64,000 nucleotides of DNA from Moritella sp. 24 (lineage in GTDB: Bacteria > Pseudomonadota > Gammaproteobacteria > Enterobacterales > Moritellaceae). The position numbers were made by a program, and so were the translations under genes. Positions 17,227 through 26,619 of the stretch are shown piece after piece. The notes below the pieces were generated by a model. The model saw only the letters and a program-made list of their open reading frames with translations, searched no databases and had not been told where the DNA came from. Numbering within the stretch: the stretch's first letter is position 1; each line of letters opens with the position of its first letter. The stretch is taken from NCBI RefSeq assembly GCF_018219155.1, contig NZ_CP056123.1:3109505-3173504 (forward strand), in the 5' to 3' direction.

Positions 17227-19284
17227 TTAAGGCGTAACGATATTGAATACACCTTCAGGTTGGTCAAGCAATGAGAAGAAGTTAACTAAGCCAAGCTTAC
17301 TACCTTCAATACTTAAGTCATCTGATAGCAGTACTTCTGACACACCAGCCACACCAATAACCAAGTCAATAAATAACTCATGACTAATGTTTAATGTTGC
17401 ATCCGCCGTTTTATCTTTAGGCGCAAGCTCATGACGTAATACGGCGTTATCAAGTTTTAACACATAGTTCTTATCTAAATCTGTGAAGTTAATGTTTAAC
17501 GTAAACTCTTCACCAAATGCCTCAGGACCAATCAGTCGCGCAGCCATACTTTCAAAGAACTTATCTACTGGCGTTTCTAGCATAATCACTTTCATTGATG
17601 CTAAGTCGATCACTTTATCTGCCGCACCATGACGTAATTCATACGCAGCAGATAAGTAAACATCACGCCAAGGTGCTGATTCAGCTTGATAACCTAGTTG
17701 ATCATAACTACTCGCAAGCAATTCTTTTGCCGCTTTATTGTCAGCATCTGCAAACACAAGGTGGTTTAATAGTTCAGCACTCCAACGGTACTCACCTTTA
17801 TCATAAGCCGCTTGTGCATTAATGATAACGGCTTCTGAACCGCCCATTAACTTCACATACTTAGCTGCAGATTCATATTCAGGTAACGGATCTAAATTAA
17901 CTGGGTTCGCATCGTACCAACCAAGATAAGCCTGATAAATAGCTTTCGCATTATGCTTCACAGTACCGTAATAACCGCGGCTAGAGAAAGTATTAGCCAG
18001 CTTTGGTGGCATTTCGATTTCTTCGGCAATTTCTTTCGGTGTTAAGCCTGCATTCATCATACGAACAGACTGATCGTGAATATATTGGTAAGTATCGCGC
18101 TGTGTCACCAAGAATTCATTGATATTATCTTGTCCCCATACTGGCCAGTGGTGAGAGCCAAAGTAAATGTCAGCTTCTTTTTGTTCTTCAATGGCTTCAT
18201 CAATCGACTTACTCCACAACACTGCATCACGCACATGTGCACCACGTAGGGTATACAAGTTATGCATCGTCTTAGAGACCATTTCCGCACCGCAATACGC
18301 TTTCATTGCAGGTAAATAGAAAGTGAATTCCGATGGTGCTTCTGTGCCAGATACGATTTGGAATTCAAATTCAACGCCATCAATAATTTGTGTTTCGTTA
18401 CTACTCACCGTCAACGTCGGCTCTAAGATACTGAACGTGCCAAATGGAACAGCTTTACCCAAGCCTGCATCAACGTGACCTCTTTCTGAGCGTGGTAATA
18501 AATTACCGTACATGTAACTCGCACGTTTACTCATTGCAGGACCAGCAATGATATTTTCATTCGTTGCTTCTTCCATAAATCCACCCGGTGCAACAACTTC
18601 AATATCTGCAACATCGTTACCAGCGGCTTCAAGTAACCCATTTACACCACCGAAGTGATCCATGTGACTATGGGTAAATACGATCGTCGATACAGGGCGG
18701 TAGCCAAGCTCTTTATTCACAAAGTCGAGGGCTTTTTTCGCCGTTTCTGACGTTGTCAGCGGATCAACAATAATCCAACCGGACTTACCTTCAATAATCG
18801 TCATATTAGCCAAATCGAAACCACGAATTTGGTAAATACCTTCTGTCACTTTAAACAGACCATTGATATTGTTTAGCTTAGCTTGGCGCCATAGACTTGG
18901 ATTTACACTGTTTGGCGCTTGTCCATTAATAAAGTCATAAGCAGATAAATCCATGATTGTTGTGCCGTCTGTATACTTAACAACAAACTCTGGCAGAGTC
19001 GCAATAAAGCCACGGTTAGCATCGGTAAAATCTTGTTTATTTTCGAAAGGAAGTTCTTCTAATACTGATTGATTCAGTTCAGTGGTATATTCAGAGGCTG
19101 GCGTAAAACCGTATTTATCAGGGTTAGTACTCGCGAATTTCTCATCATCGCTTTGCCCGCAAGCAGCTAAAAACAAACTGCCAGAAGCAATAACTGCTAA
19201 TGGTAAGTGCTTCTTTAATTTAAAATTATTATAGATTGATTTTTGAATTAGTGCGCTTAAGTTCTTTTTATTAAACATGTCCAT
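17227..19284 (-). CDS. Alkyl sulfatase-like metallo-beta-lactamase lipoprotein (SdsA/YjcS type)
   Basis: A 685-residue protein with a lipobox (SLFLAACG, about residues 35-42), where SdsA1 has an ordinary signal. The metallo-beta-lactamase domain has THSHMDHFGG, a zinc-ligand Glu in CGAEMVS, TMHNLYTLRGAHVRDA and SHHWPVWG; these are the zinc-site and substrate motifs of linear alkyl sulfatases. A helical dimerisation domain follows and an SCP2-like C-terminal domain, about 120 residues, ends the protein. The family hydrolyses primary or secondary alkyl sulfates to alcohols and sulfate. The first His-x-His-x-Asp-His motif reads HSHMDH against HSHADH in SdsA1. The AraC-type regulator just upstream is a likely controller. 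Confidence 0.85.
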   Translation of the reverse strand: MDMFNKKNLSALIQKSIYNNFKLKKHLPLAVIASGSLFLAACGQSDDEKFASTNPDKYGFTPASEYTTELNQSVLEELPFENKQDFTDANRGFIATLPEFVVKYTDGTTIMDLSAYDFINGQAPNSVNPSLWRQAKLNNINGLFKVTEGIYQIRGFDLANMTIIEGKSGWIIVDPLTTSETAKKALDFVNKELGYRPVSTIVFTHSHMDHFGGVNGLLEAAGNDVADIEVVAPGGFMEEATNENIIAGPAMSKRASYMYGNLLPRSERGHVDAGLGKAVPFGTFSILEPTLTVSSNETQIIDGVEFEFQIVSGTEAPSEFTFYLPAMKAYCGAEMVSKTMHNLYTLRGAHVRDAVLWSKSIDEAIEEQKEADIYFGSHHWPVWGQDNINEFLVTQRDTYQYIHDQSVRMMNAGLTPKEIAEEIEMPPKLANTFSSRGYYGTVKHNAKAIYQAYLGWYDANPVNLDPLPEYESAAKYVKLMGGSEAVIINAQAAYDKGEYRWSAELLNHLVFADADNKAAKELLASSYDQLGYQAESAPWRDVYLSAAYELRHGAADKVIDLASMKVIMLETPVDKFFESMAARLIGPEAFGEEFTLNINFTDLDKNYVLKLDNAVLRHELAPKDKTADATLNISHELFIDLVIGVAGVSEVLLSDDLSIEGSKLGLVNFFSLLDQPEGVFNIVTP

Positions 19285-19347
19285 CTAGCCATTAGTAGTT
19301 ACGATAATGACAAGGTATCACAACTCATTAACAAGCCGTTTATCATT

Positions 19348-19370
19348 TTGCGCCCACTTATCAGGCGCAA
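19348..19370 (-). terminator. Weak hairpin after the AraC-type gene
   Basis: TTGCGCC and GGCGCAA form a 7-bp stem about 29 bp past the regulator stop. No clear T tract follows on the minus strand, so termination is uncertain. Confidence 0.4.
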
Positions 19371-19398
19371 TTTATATATCTACATTTTAGGCCGTAAA

Positions 19399-20400
19399 TT
19401 ACTTATTTTTGTGTTCATCACGATATTGTGAGGGCGTTTTACCAAACCAGACTTGAAAAGCACGCGTAAAATTACCCATGTTTTTATACCCTAGGTTTTC
19501 AGAAATAATTAAGATAGATTCATCTGTTTTAGTCAGATAGTGCAAGGCCAGTTCTTGTCTTTTTTGCTTTAGAATATCCCGAAAGGTCAAGCCTTCCTCT
19601 TTTAAACTCCGGCTAATAGAACGCACACTCATATTCAACATCACTGCGATTTCATCAAGTGTAGGTTCATTATTCGCAATAGAACTGTGGATCAAGCGTT
19701 CTATTTTCTCAGTTAACGACATCTTATCTAAATTAAAGGGTTCAACCCTTCTCTTTTCATGCATTAGATTCTTCACTGAGAATTGCGTTAATACGGATTT
19801 ATTTAACCATAAACAATTCACTTCCTGATCAAACTTCGTTTCACAACAAAAAGTCTCTAACCATGGGCGGATACTTTTGGGTTTATGCCTAACAAGATCA
19901 ACGTGATGTATAAACGAATCAGAATCAACAAAATCATTAATAATGTTTACAAATGAAGAAAAGAACGCATCAATAGCCATATCGCTGATCTCAACACCTT
20001 CTAGTGGTGATATCTTCACTCCCAGTAAATGCGGCGTGTTATTTAACGTTAAGCAAACAGAATTACTTAATTTACCGTAATAACTAGGCAATCCTTCAAG
20101 CACTTGCAGTAATGAATCGGATTTTTTAATCAAGTGATTATAGACATGGTTTTTTTTGATATTGGAATGTTCGCCAACGATAAGGCCAAAGTTTGGCATT
20201 TGCGTGATCAGCGCAACTTCTTTCCAAAGCGCCGTCATTTGTTTTATATCAAGCAATGAATAAGGATCGTCCTGTATATCTGCCAATGAAATACCGGCAT
20301 TTTTAAATATTTCATTAGGATCAAAATCCATCGCATGTAACGCATTCGCAATTGATAAGCTCCATGCTGCGACAGTCGTGTATTTGATTGCTTGATTCAT
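19399..20400 (-). CDS. AraC-family transcriptional regulator
   Basis: A 333-residue regulator. The N-terminal 200 residues match the ligand-binding half seen in OruR/ArgR-type regulators (LSIANALHAMDFDPNEIFKN; PNFGLIVGEHS). The C-terminal 100 residues form the double helix-turn-helix: LDEIAVMLNMSVRSISRSL, then LGYKNMGNFTRAFQVWFG and TPSQYR. It lies 114 bp upstream of the sulfatase-like gene on the same strand and is the natural candidate to control it, with an unknown inducer. The 293-bp gap from 20401 to 20693 holds no gene I can support. Confidence 0.88.
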   Translation of the reverse strand: MNQAIKYTTVAAWSLSIANALHAMDFDPNEIFKNAGISLADIQDDPYSLLDIKQMTALWKEVALITQMPNFGLIVGEHSNIKKNHVYNHLIKKSDSLLQVLEGLPSYYGKLSNSVCLTLNNTPHLLGVKISPLEGVEISDMAIDAFFSSFVNIINDFVDSDSFIHHVDLVRHKPKSIRPWLETFCCETKFDQEVNCLWLNKSVLTQFSVKNLMHEKRRVEPFNLDKMSLTEKIERLIHSSIANNEPTLDEIAVMLNMSVRSISRSLKEEGLTFRDILKQKRQELALHYLTKTDESILIISENLGYKNMGNFTRAFQVWFGKTPSQYRDEHKNK

Positions 20401-20693
20401 TATCGATAAACCCTTTAAAATTACTTATTTATAAGTACACTTCCGATGCTATTTAAATTAACAACTTATATGCCAAATTAAAAGTACTGCACTGATATTA
20501 TCAAGGTTAGCGGAGGTTGAGCGAGTTAATTGCTTAAACCACCAGCGTTTAATAACAATTGCATTAAATTAAGTGAGCAATTAAACAATTGGCTCAGTGC
20601 TAAACTCAAGTAATGATGTTTAACATTTAAAAAGCTGTCATACTAGGGCTATAAAATTTAGTATTTTGATGATGACGATTAAGTGAGAAAAAA

Positions 20694-20960
20694 ATGATCA
20701 ATATTTACCGTGTATCTTTTCCTGATGGCAGTGTTTATATCGCAGCAAAAAAAACGCCACCAGCAAACGCAGTAAAAAGCTATGAGTGGGCTAAAGGCCA
20801 CGCAGATCCAAGCCGTCCATTAGTTGCAGCTTACCTAAAAAGTAAAGGCCAAAGCACGTTAGAGCTACTTCATTCAGATCTAACACCTGATATGGCTAAA
20901 AAATTAAAAAGAAGATATATCGTTGAAGCAAGACAAGCTAAACAATTCGTTATTACCTAA
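20694..20960 (+). CDS. Small protein with faint GIY-YIG resemblance
   Basis: An 88-residue basic protein. It begins INIYRVSFPDGSVYIAA, which resembles the two short strands of GIY-YIG nucleases (GIY...YIG), and has a later AKKLKRRYIVEARQAKQF helix where those enzymes carry a conserved Glu (here in IVEARQA). The Arg and Gly of the active site are not clearly present, so nuclease activity is doubtful. GAG lies ahead of the ATG. It stands alone between the AraC-type gene and a lipoprotein gene. Confidence 0.55.
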   Translation: MINIYRVSFPDGSVYIAAKKTPPANAVKSYEWAKGHADPSRPLVAAYLKSKGQSTLELLHSDLTPDMAKKLKRRYIVEARQAKQFVIT

Positions 20961-20996
20961 TTAGGCGATAATGGCTGCAGCAATGCACATCAATAG

Positions 20997-21028
20997 CACA
21001 CATAACAAAGGATCTGTATGTGTGTTGT
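20997..21028 (+). terminator. Possible weak terminator
   Basis: CACACATA and TATGTGTG form an 8-bp stem with a 12-base loop followed by TTGTTT, 37 bp after the small ORF. Beyond it, CTATATTAAAACAAC occurs twice, at 21051 and 21075, with no obvious meaning. Confidence 0.35.
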
Positions 21029-21226
21029 TTATAACAAGTTTCATCTCCCTCTATATTAAAACAACGTCCCCCACCTATATTAAAACAACTAGCCTATAGC
21101 TATGCTAAATCATGAGCTACGTCCTATTTCTCTCTAAAAGTAATTAATTTCATATCAATCCATAGCTTAATATACAACCTACCTATAAAGTAATTAAAAC
21201 TAAACGAGATAAACAAGGAATGTTTA

Positions 21227-23002
21227 ATGAAAAAGATAGTTTTAATCATGCTATGCACAACTCTTTATGGCTGTGGTGGTGGTGACGATGAGACCTCAAA
21301 TAGTACAAGCTTGAGTATGCCAATAACAAGCTTATCACTCTCTTCCAATGGTACTGAGTCTGTTTACTCAACGATCCCATTTACCATTAACCAAAAAGAT
21401 AATAGTACTATCTATATTGGCGCCTTAGAGACGGGCTCAACACCAATAATACAGTATATGAATGTATATCAAACCGCTGAGAATTCAGGTGAATTGTCAC
21501 TCTCCTTTGAGCAAGGTTATAAAATAGGTGAAGGTTTAAAAACGACTACCGTTGATTTTTATGCTTGTTATGATGAAAATTGCCAGTCCCAAATTGAAGG
21601 CTCACCCGTTTCTATAAATATAAGCATGTCAGTCACTCTTGATGAAAGCATAACAACTAACAAAACAGAGACAATTGAAATATCAACAGACACCGATGCT
21701 GCAAGTCAGTATGTAACGATTGATGATATTGCGACTTTAGCAAGTGCTAAAAACGATAATCTCTATTTTAATGTCCGTGATGAGCACCAATATTTAGACA
21801 ATATTACAACGACAGTTAGTAGCCATAATCTCGGCTTAAATTTAAGAACAATGGATCCAAGTGATGCCGGATTCGGTGTGCACTCTGGTTCAGTGACTAT
21901 TGATGCTTGCTATGATTATGACTGTGTTTATCCAATTAAAGGCAGCCCTGTCTCTTATAATATAAATTACAATGTGAACTACGAAGCATCTGTACCTGAC
22001 GGTTCTGTTATCCTGAACACAACGAAGTTAAGCACATTAAATCATAACGTATTAGAAGCCGAATATATTGATAACGCAGATATTGTCGTCATGACTTCTA
22101 GCACCCCCGATAATGCCGTTTATATTTATGATACCAAGAACAACACTAGCCAAAAAATACCGCTAACGCGGCCAGCTACATCGCTTGCTGTTGATAATAT
22201 TAGCGCAGCAGCAAAAATTGCCGTTGGTCACGATGCGTTAGTAACCGTGATAAATTATGACAATATAACGCCGAGTGCATCAGACGTTATCACCCTAGCT
22301 TCAACAAGTCATGTCTATGATTTAGCAATTAAAGGGGATTATGTCTGGATATCACCTTATCAAGGACAATGGGTAAATATAGAAACCATTGAAATAAGTA
22401 CTAACTCAATCGTGAAAGCCAGCTCTTCACTTCGTCACCGTAGTTTGCTAAAAATACACCCAACAGGTGAATATCTTTATACAATGACAACAGACACAAG
22501 CCCTCGTGATATAGCTAAAACAGACTTGAGTGATCCACTGCATCCCGTGGAGTTATATGATTCACCTTATCACGGTGATTATAATATCGGTGCTGATTTT
22601 TGGTACTCCAATAATGGCCAGTATATCTATACCAAGTCGGGTACTAGCTTTAGGGCAACTGAAGATCGTAATACAGACATGACATATGCGGGCACATTGC
22701 CACTGATGGTTGAAGATGATAGCAACTGGATTAGCTATTATGATATTAGTCATATTGAGTCATCAAATGATAATACACAACTCGTATTAATTGATGATCC
22801 AGCATCTGGTACGCTACGATATATCGACTCTGGAACAATACAGCAAACACACTTGTTTACCTTAGAAAACACCGAAGTAGATACGGTTAAATACAGAACT
22901 AATCCACTCTACGCGTTTTATAACAATAGTAATCAGCTCTTTATTATCAGCGTATCAAACCTTGATACTGGCGAGCAATATAGTTTATTACAAGTACAAT
23001 AA
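21227..23002 (+). CDS. Lipoprotein with two repeated Cys modules and a propeller-like C-terminus
   Basis: A 591-residue predicted lipoprotein (LYGCGGGDDE after a hydrophobic start). Two related modules of about 110 residues each carry VDFYACYDENCQSQIEGSPV (near 110-130) and VTIDACYDYDCVYPIKGSPV (near 225-245), with two Cys four to five residues apart that could form a disulfide. These look like Ig-like surface domains. The last 330 residues have repeated beta-strand segments (DNAVYIYDTKNN, AKIAVGHDALVTVI, GEYLYTMTTD) like a beta-propeller. I recognise no enzyme motif. It is probably exposed on the outer membrane. GGAA precedes the ATG. Confidence 0.6.
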   Translation: MKKIVLIMLCTTLYGCGGGDDETSNSTSLSMPITSLSLSSNGTESVYSTIPFTINQKDNSTIYIGALETGSTPIIQYMNVYQTAENSGELSLSFEQGYKIGEGLKTTTVDFYACYDENCQSQIEGSPVSINISMSVTLDESITTNKTETIEISTDTDAASQYVTIDDIATLASAKNDNLYFNVRDEHQYLDNITTTVSSHNLGLNLRTMDPSDAGFGVHSGSVTIDACYDYDCVYPIKGSPVSYNINYNVNYEASVPDGSVILNTTKLSTLNHNVLEAEYIDNADIVVMTSSTPDNAVYIYDTKNNTSQKIPLTRPATSLAVDNISAAAKIAVGHDALVTVINYDNITPSASDVITLASTSHVYDLAIKGDYVWISPYQGQWVNIETIEISTNSIVKASSSLRHRSLLKIHPTGEYLYTMTTDTSPRDIAKTDLSDPLHPVELYDSPYHGDYNIGADFWYSNNGQYIYTKSGTSFRATEDRNTDMTYAGTLPLMVEDDSNWISYYDISHIESSNDNTQLVLIDDPASGTLRYIDSGTIQQTHLFTLENTEVDTVKYRTNPLYAFYNNSNQLFIISVSNLDTGEQYSLLQVQ

Positions 23003-23009
23003 ATACGAG

Positions 23010-23043
23010 GCGAACCGCTCACAGCTAAGTGAGCGGGATTCGC
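23010..23043 (+). terminator. Imperfect hairpin after the lipoprotein
   Basis: GCGAACCGCTCAC and GTGAGCGGGATTCGC pair with small bulges, 8 bp after the lipoprotein stop. No long T tract follows. Confidence 0.4.
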
Positions 23044-23087
23044 TTACCCAGACAAGTTTGTACAAAAACGAGTGTAATACTTACAAA

Positions 23088-23125
23088 AATGCCCATTACT
23101 TCTAAACGATAGTAATGGGCATTTT
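23088..23125. terminator. Bidirectional terminator before proV
   Basis: AATGCCCATTAC and GTAATGGGCATT form a perfect 12-bp stem with A-rich and T-rich flanks. It lies between two converging genes. Confidence 0.85.
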
Positions 23126-23154
23126 ATCTTCTCGTGTAGACGACAGTAAGCACC

Positions 23155-24438
23155 TTAAGCGTGAGTTAACTTCTCTTCTTCTACGCTAGTCTGGTCACTT
23201 AATACTTCGGCAAGTGTAGAACGGCACAGGTGCCCCTCAACGTCTCCTTCCTCATTTAATACTGGCAGTGGTAATTCGTTATCCAGCATTTCAGGGATGA
23301 CCGATTCGATTAACGCATCACTTTGCACCGCAGGCACATTCTCTAATAACGATGCATCAATGGCATTGCTGTAATCACTTTTTTCAACTTTATCTAAAGT
23401 ATCTTGTGTGATCACACCTTGATAACCATCATTGTTAACGACATAGCCATAATCTTGTTTTGATTTACGCATTTGTAAAACGGCTTCACCAATTGTTTCT
23501 GTCGAAATACGACATATTTGTGGCTGCATCACCGTTTCTACCGTTAACGCACGTGCGCGATTGACATCTTTAACAAACGCTTCAACATAGTCATCAACTG
23601 GATTAAGCAGAATATCAACCGGTGCGCCCTGCTGCACTAATACGCCATCACGTAGAATGGCAATGCGATCACCTAATCGTAATGCTTCATCAAGATCATG
23701 AGTAATAAACACAATTGTTTTGTGTAACTTCTCTTGTAATTCGATTAGCTGATCCTGCATTTCGCTACGAATCAATGGGTCAAGCGCTGAAAATGCTTCA
23801 TCCATCAATAGAATATCTGCATCGGTACACAAGGCTCGGGCGAGACCAACACGTTGCTGCTGACCACCAGATAGCTGTCCAGGGTATTGATTGGCATAAC
23901 CGTTTAATCCCACGGTTTCCAACCACTGTGTCGCACTCTTCTTTCGCTCTGCCTTTTTGACGCCTTGCACTTGCAAACCATAACCAATATTGTCTAACAC
24001 CGTACGATGTGGCATTAATCCGAAACGCTGGAATACCATCGACATTTTGTTACGACGAAAATCTTGTAAGTCTTTACTCGATAGCTTCATCACATCACTG
24101 CCAGCAAGTTCGATCTCACCAGCTGTCGGTTCAATAAGGCGATTAAAATGACGGATCAAGGTTGATTTACCCGAACCAGATAACCCCATGATCACAAATA
24201 TCTCGCCTGGATAAACATCCAGATTAATATTAGATAAACCAACCGTATGGCCTGTTTCAGCTAAAATGGCATCTTTAGATTTACCCGCTTTAACGAGTTC
24301 AAGCACCTTTTTTTCATTTTTACCAAAAATCTTATATAAATTTTTAATACGAATTAGCGGGCTACTTTTTTTATGTGAAGAATCCCTTTCATGCGAACGG
24401 CTCTTTTCATCTGAACTGCTATTTTTATTCAAATTCAT
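23155..24438 (-). CDS. proV: Glycine betaine/proline ABC importer ATPase (ProV)
   Basis: A 427-residue ATPase of the ProV/OpuAA class. After a polar 25-residue N-terminus come the family-specific KNEKKVLELVKAGKSKDAI region and GLSGSGKSTLIRHFNRLIEP (Walker A), QLSGGQQQRVGLARALC (signature) and LLMDEAFSALDPLIR (Walker B). A C-terminal pair of CBS domains (about 275-410) matches osmosensing ProV proteins. It hydrolyses ATP for uptake of compatible solutes. The ATG lies one base past the proW stop, so the two are coupled. It is the last gene of the bet/pro cluster. Confidence 0.93.
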   Translation of the reverse strand: MNLNKNSSSDEKSRSHERDSSHKKSSPLIRIKNLYKIFGKNEKKVLELVKAGKSKDAILAETGHTVGLSNINLDVYPGEIFVIMGLSGSGKSTLIRHFNRLIEPTAGEIELAGSDVMKLSSKDLQDFRRNKMSMVFQRFGLMPHRTVLDNIGYGLQVQGVKKAERKKSATQWLETVGLNGYANQYPGQLSGGQQQRVGLARALCTDADILLMDEAFSALDPLIRSEMQDQLIELQEKLHKTIVFITHDLDEALRLGDRIAILRDGVLVQQGAPVDILLNPVDDYVEAFVKDVNRARALTVETVMQPQICRISTETIGEAVLQMRKSKQDYGYVVNNDGYQGVITQDTLDKVEKSDYSNAIDASLLENVPAVQSDALIESVIPEMLDNELPLPVLNEEGDVEGHLCRSTLAEVLSDQTSVEEEKLTHA

Positions 24439-24439
24439 A

Positions 24440-25330
24440 TTAGTGCCCTCCTAAATTTTGTAATGTACGTTTTGCATAACTTTGCGAAATACGGTCAAAG
24501 ATAATCGCAAGTACAACGATAGCTAAACCATTCAATAAACCTAGGGTAAAGTATTGGTTGGTAATGGCTTTTAATACAGGTTGACCTAACCCTTTCACGC
24601 CAATCATAGACGCGATAACAACCATCGCAAGCGCCATCATAATGGTCTGATTAATACCAGCCATGATATTAGGCATAGCCAGCGGCAATTGCACACCAAA
24701 TAAACGTTGCATAGGGCTAGCACCATAAGCTGTAGCTGCCTCTAGTACTTCTTTATCAACAAGACGAATACCTAAGTTAGTTAAACGAATAACAGGCGGT
24801 ACAGCGTAAATAATAACGGCAATAACACCGGGGATCTTACCAATACCGAGTAGCATAACCACAGGGATCAGATACACAAAGGCTGGCATGGTTTGCATAA
24901 TATCGAGAATAGGCGTCACTGTTGACTGTACACGGTCAGAGCGCGCCATCGAAATTCCGATGGGTATACCAATGAGCACCGCGAGTGAGGTTGAGACAAG
25001 AATGATACTCATGGTTCGCATGGTATTGTCCCACATGCCAAAGAAACCAATGAGGAAGAAAGCTAAAACAACACCTAACGTTAATTTCCAAGAGCGGCTT
25101 GCCATATAAGCAAACACCGCTAAAACAGCAATTACTAACCACCAAGGGCTACCGAGTAATAACTTTTCGAACCAAATAAGAAAACTGAGTAAAGGATCAA
25201 AAAACGCTTCAATACTATCACCGTATTCACGCGAAAAACTGCGATAAGCACCATCCAATGTTTTCCTAATATCAAGTAATTGGCGGCGGTCTAGCTGCGG
25301 TATTTCCGAAAGCCATGAACTGTCTGACAT
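24440..25330 (-). CDS. proW: Glycine betaine/proline ABC importer permease (ProW)
   Basis: About 296 residues from the ATG at 25330 (MSDSSWLSEIPQLDRRQLLD); the frame extends to 25384 but those extra residues lie in a repeat element. Several membrane segments follow. DIMQTMPAFVYLIPVVMLLG, PPVIRLTNLGIR and AATAYGASPMQRLFGVQLPL are the conserved EAA and substrate regions of ProW/OpuAB permeases. It forms the inner-membrane channel with ProV and ProX. It is separated from proX by 121 bp containing a palindromic repeat. Confidence 0.92.
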   Translation of the reverse strand: MSDSSWLSEIPQLDRRQLLDIRKTLDGAYRSFSREYGDSIEAFFDPLLSFLIWFEKLLLGSPWWLVIAVLAVFAYMASRSWKLTLGVVLAFFLIGFFGMWDNTMRTMSIILVSTSLAVLIGIPIGISMARSDRVQSTVTPILDIMQTMPAFVYLIPVVMLLGIGKIPGVIAVIIYAVPPVIRLTNLGIRLVDKEVLEAATAYGASPMQRLFGVQLPLAMPNIMAGINQTIMMALAMVVIASMIGVKGLGQPVLKAITNQYFTLGLLNGLAIVVLAIIFDRISQSYAKRTLQNLGGH

Positions 25331-25375
25331 ATTATTTATTCCTAAGATGAAAAAACCCAAATGGTTCGGGCTATA

Positions 25376-25430
25376 TATACCCAAGCAATTTTAAGGTTCG
25401 TAATCAGAAAACTAAAATGACTTGGGTATA
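25376..25430. repeat. 55-bp palindromic repeat between proX and proW
   Basis: TATACCCAAGCAATTTTAAG at the left end pairs with CTAAAATGACTTGGGTATA at the right end. The outer 10 bp, TATACCCAAG, equal the ends of the 264-bp element at 60984-61247. It could form a stem in the proX-proW message. Confidence 0.7.
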
Positions 25431-25451
25431 GTGAAAGGCTGCAGTAAAAGA

Positions 25452-26456
25452 TTACAGTTCTGAGACTGCTTTCTTGATTTTTTTCGCTGTCGCGGAATCA
25501 ACCCACTGTGACCAGGTATCTTCATAGTTTGTTAAGAAGTGCTCAACACTGTATTCACCATCTGCTTGTTCATCTTCCATCCAAGCAAGCAGTTCATTCA
25601 TCTGTGCATTTTTAAATGAACGGGCATTTAGATAAGCAAGTGCTTCTGGCGCTCTTGCAGCAAATGTTTCGGTTACAACAGTATCTACAGCCGAAGGGGG
25701 GAACATAGTCGCTTTAGGATCTAAACAATCTTCTTGAGTAATACACTCTTTAAAGTGTTTCTCATTTATGCCAGTACCAAAGTCAACTTTCACCATATTG
25801 TATTTACCCAATACAGCAGTTGGCGCCCAGTAATATCCAAACCAAGCTTCTTTACGTTCATAAGCTTTCGCAATTGAACCAGATAAACCCGCGCCAGAAC
25901 CTGGATCAATTAAGTCAAAGCCATCCTCTTCAAGATCTAATGCTTCGTACAATTTAGTCGTGGTAATTTGACAGTTCCAACCAGATGGACAAATCATAAA
26001 TGCTGATTTATCAGGATCTTCAGGGTGCTTAAATAATTTAGCATTCGCTTTAACACCAGCGATAGTCGCTAAACTCGGGTCCTTTTCAACCATATACTCA
26101 GGAACCCAAAAACCCTCTTCACCACCATCAGATAGTGTTGCACCAGCATAACGAATACGCCCTTCTTCAACACCTTTATCCAGTGCTGCTTTCATGGAGT
26201 TACTCCAAAATTCAGGGGCGATATCAGGTTGGCCTTTTTCAATCATAGCTGTACCTGTTGCCATGGTATCACCAGGTACAAGTTCAGCATCACAGTCAAA
26301 ACCATGCTCTAAAATAAAGCGATCAATATTAGCGATAATGGTTGCTGAATTCCAACTCATGTCAGCGATAGTGACACTGCCACATTCACTAGCAGAAACG
26401 GGAGTAGAAAGAGATGCACAGGCAAGAATTGCTGAGGAAACTAAAGTTTTCCGCAT
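25452..26456 (-). CDS. proX: Glycine betaine-binding periplasmic protein (ProX-like)
   Basis: About 334 residues from the ATG at 26456 (MRKTLVSSAILACASLSTPVSASE), which gives a clean signal peptide; a start at 26492 would put 12 polar residues before it. The mature protein has SVTIADMSWNSATIIA, LVPGDTMATGTAMIEKGQPDI and EAWFGYYWAPTAVLGKY, as in OpuAC-type choline/betaine-binding proteins with aromatic cages. Four Cys suggest disulfides. It feeds betaine-like solutes to ProWV. Divergence from the ProX of enteric bacteria is noticeable, so exact ligand is open. Confidence 0.9.
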   Translation of the reverse strand: MRKTLVSSAILACASLSTPVSASECGSVTIADMSWNSATIIANIDRFILEHGFDCDAELVPGDTMATGTAMIEKGQPDIAPEFWSNSMKAALDKGVEEGRIRYAGATLSDGGEEGFWVPEYMVEKDPSLATIAGVKANAKLFKHPEDPDKSAFMICPSGWNCQITTTKLYEALDLEEDGFDLIDPGSGAGLSGSIAKAYERKEAWFGYYWAPTAVLGKYNMVKVDFGTGINEKHFKECITQEDCLDPKATMFPPSAVDTVVTETFAARAPEALAYLNARSFKNAQMNELLAWMEDEQADGEYSVEHFLTNYEDTWSQWVDSATAKKIKKAVSEL

Positions 26457-26619
26457 ATTAATAATATCCTTATTATTGTTATGAAGTATCACTAATAATA
26501 CAGTAAATTGATGCTAAAATCTTAGATAAGTACTAAAAACCGTAAACATGGGTAAAAAAAGCTACAGTTGGTACACTAGATAGAAGTAAATACTCCACAA
26601 CATTAATAAAGCAGTATAA

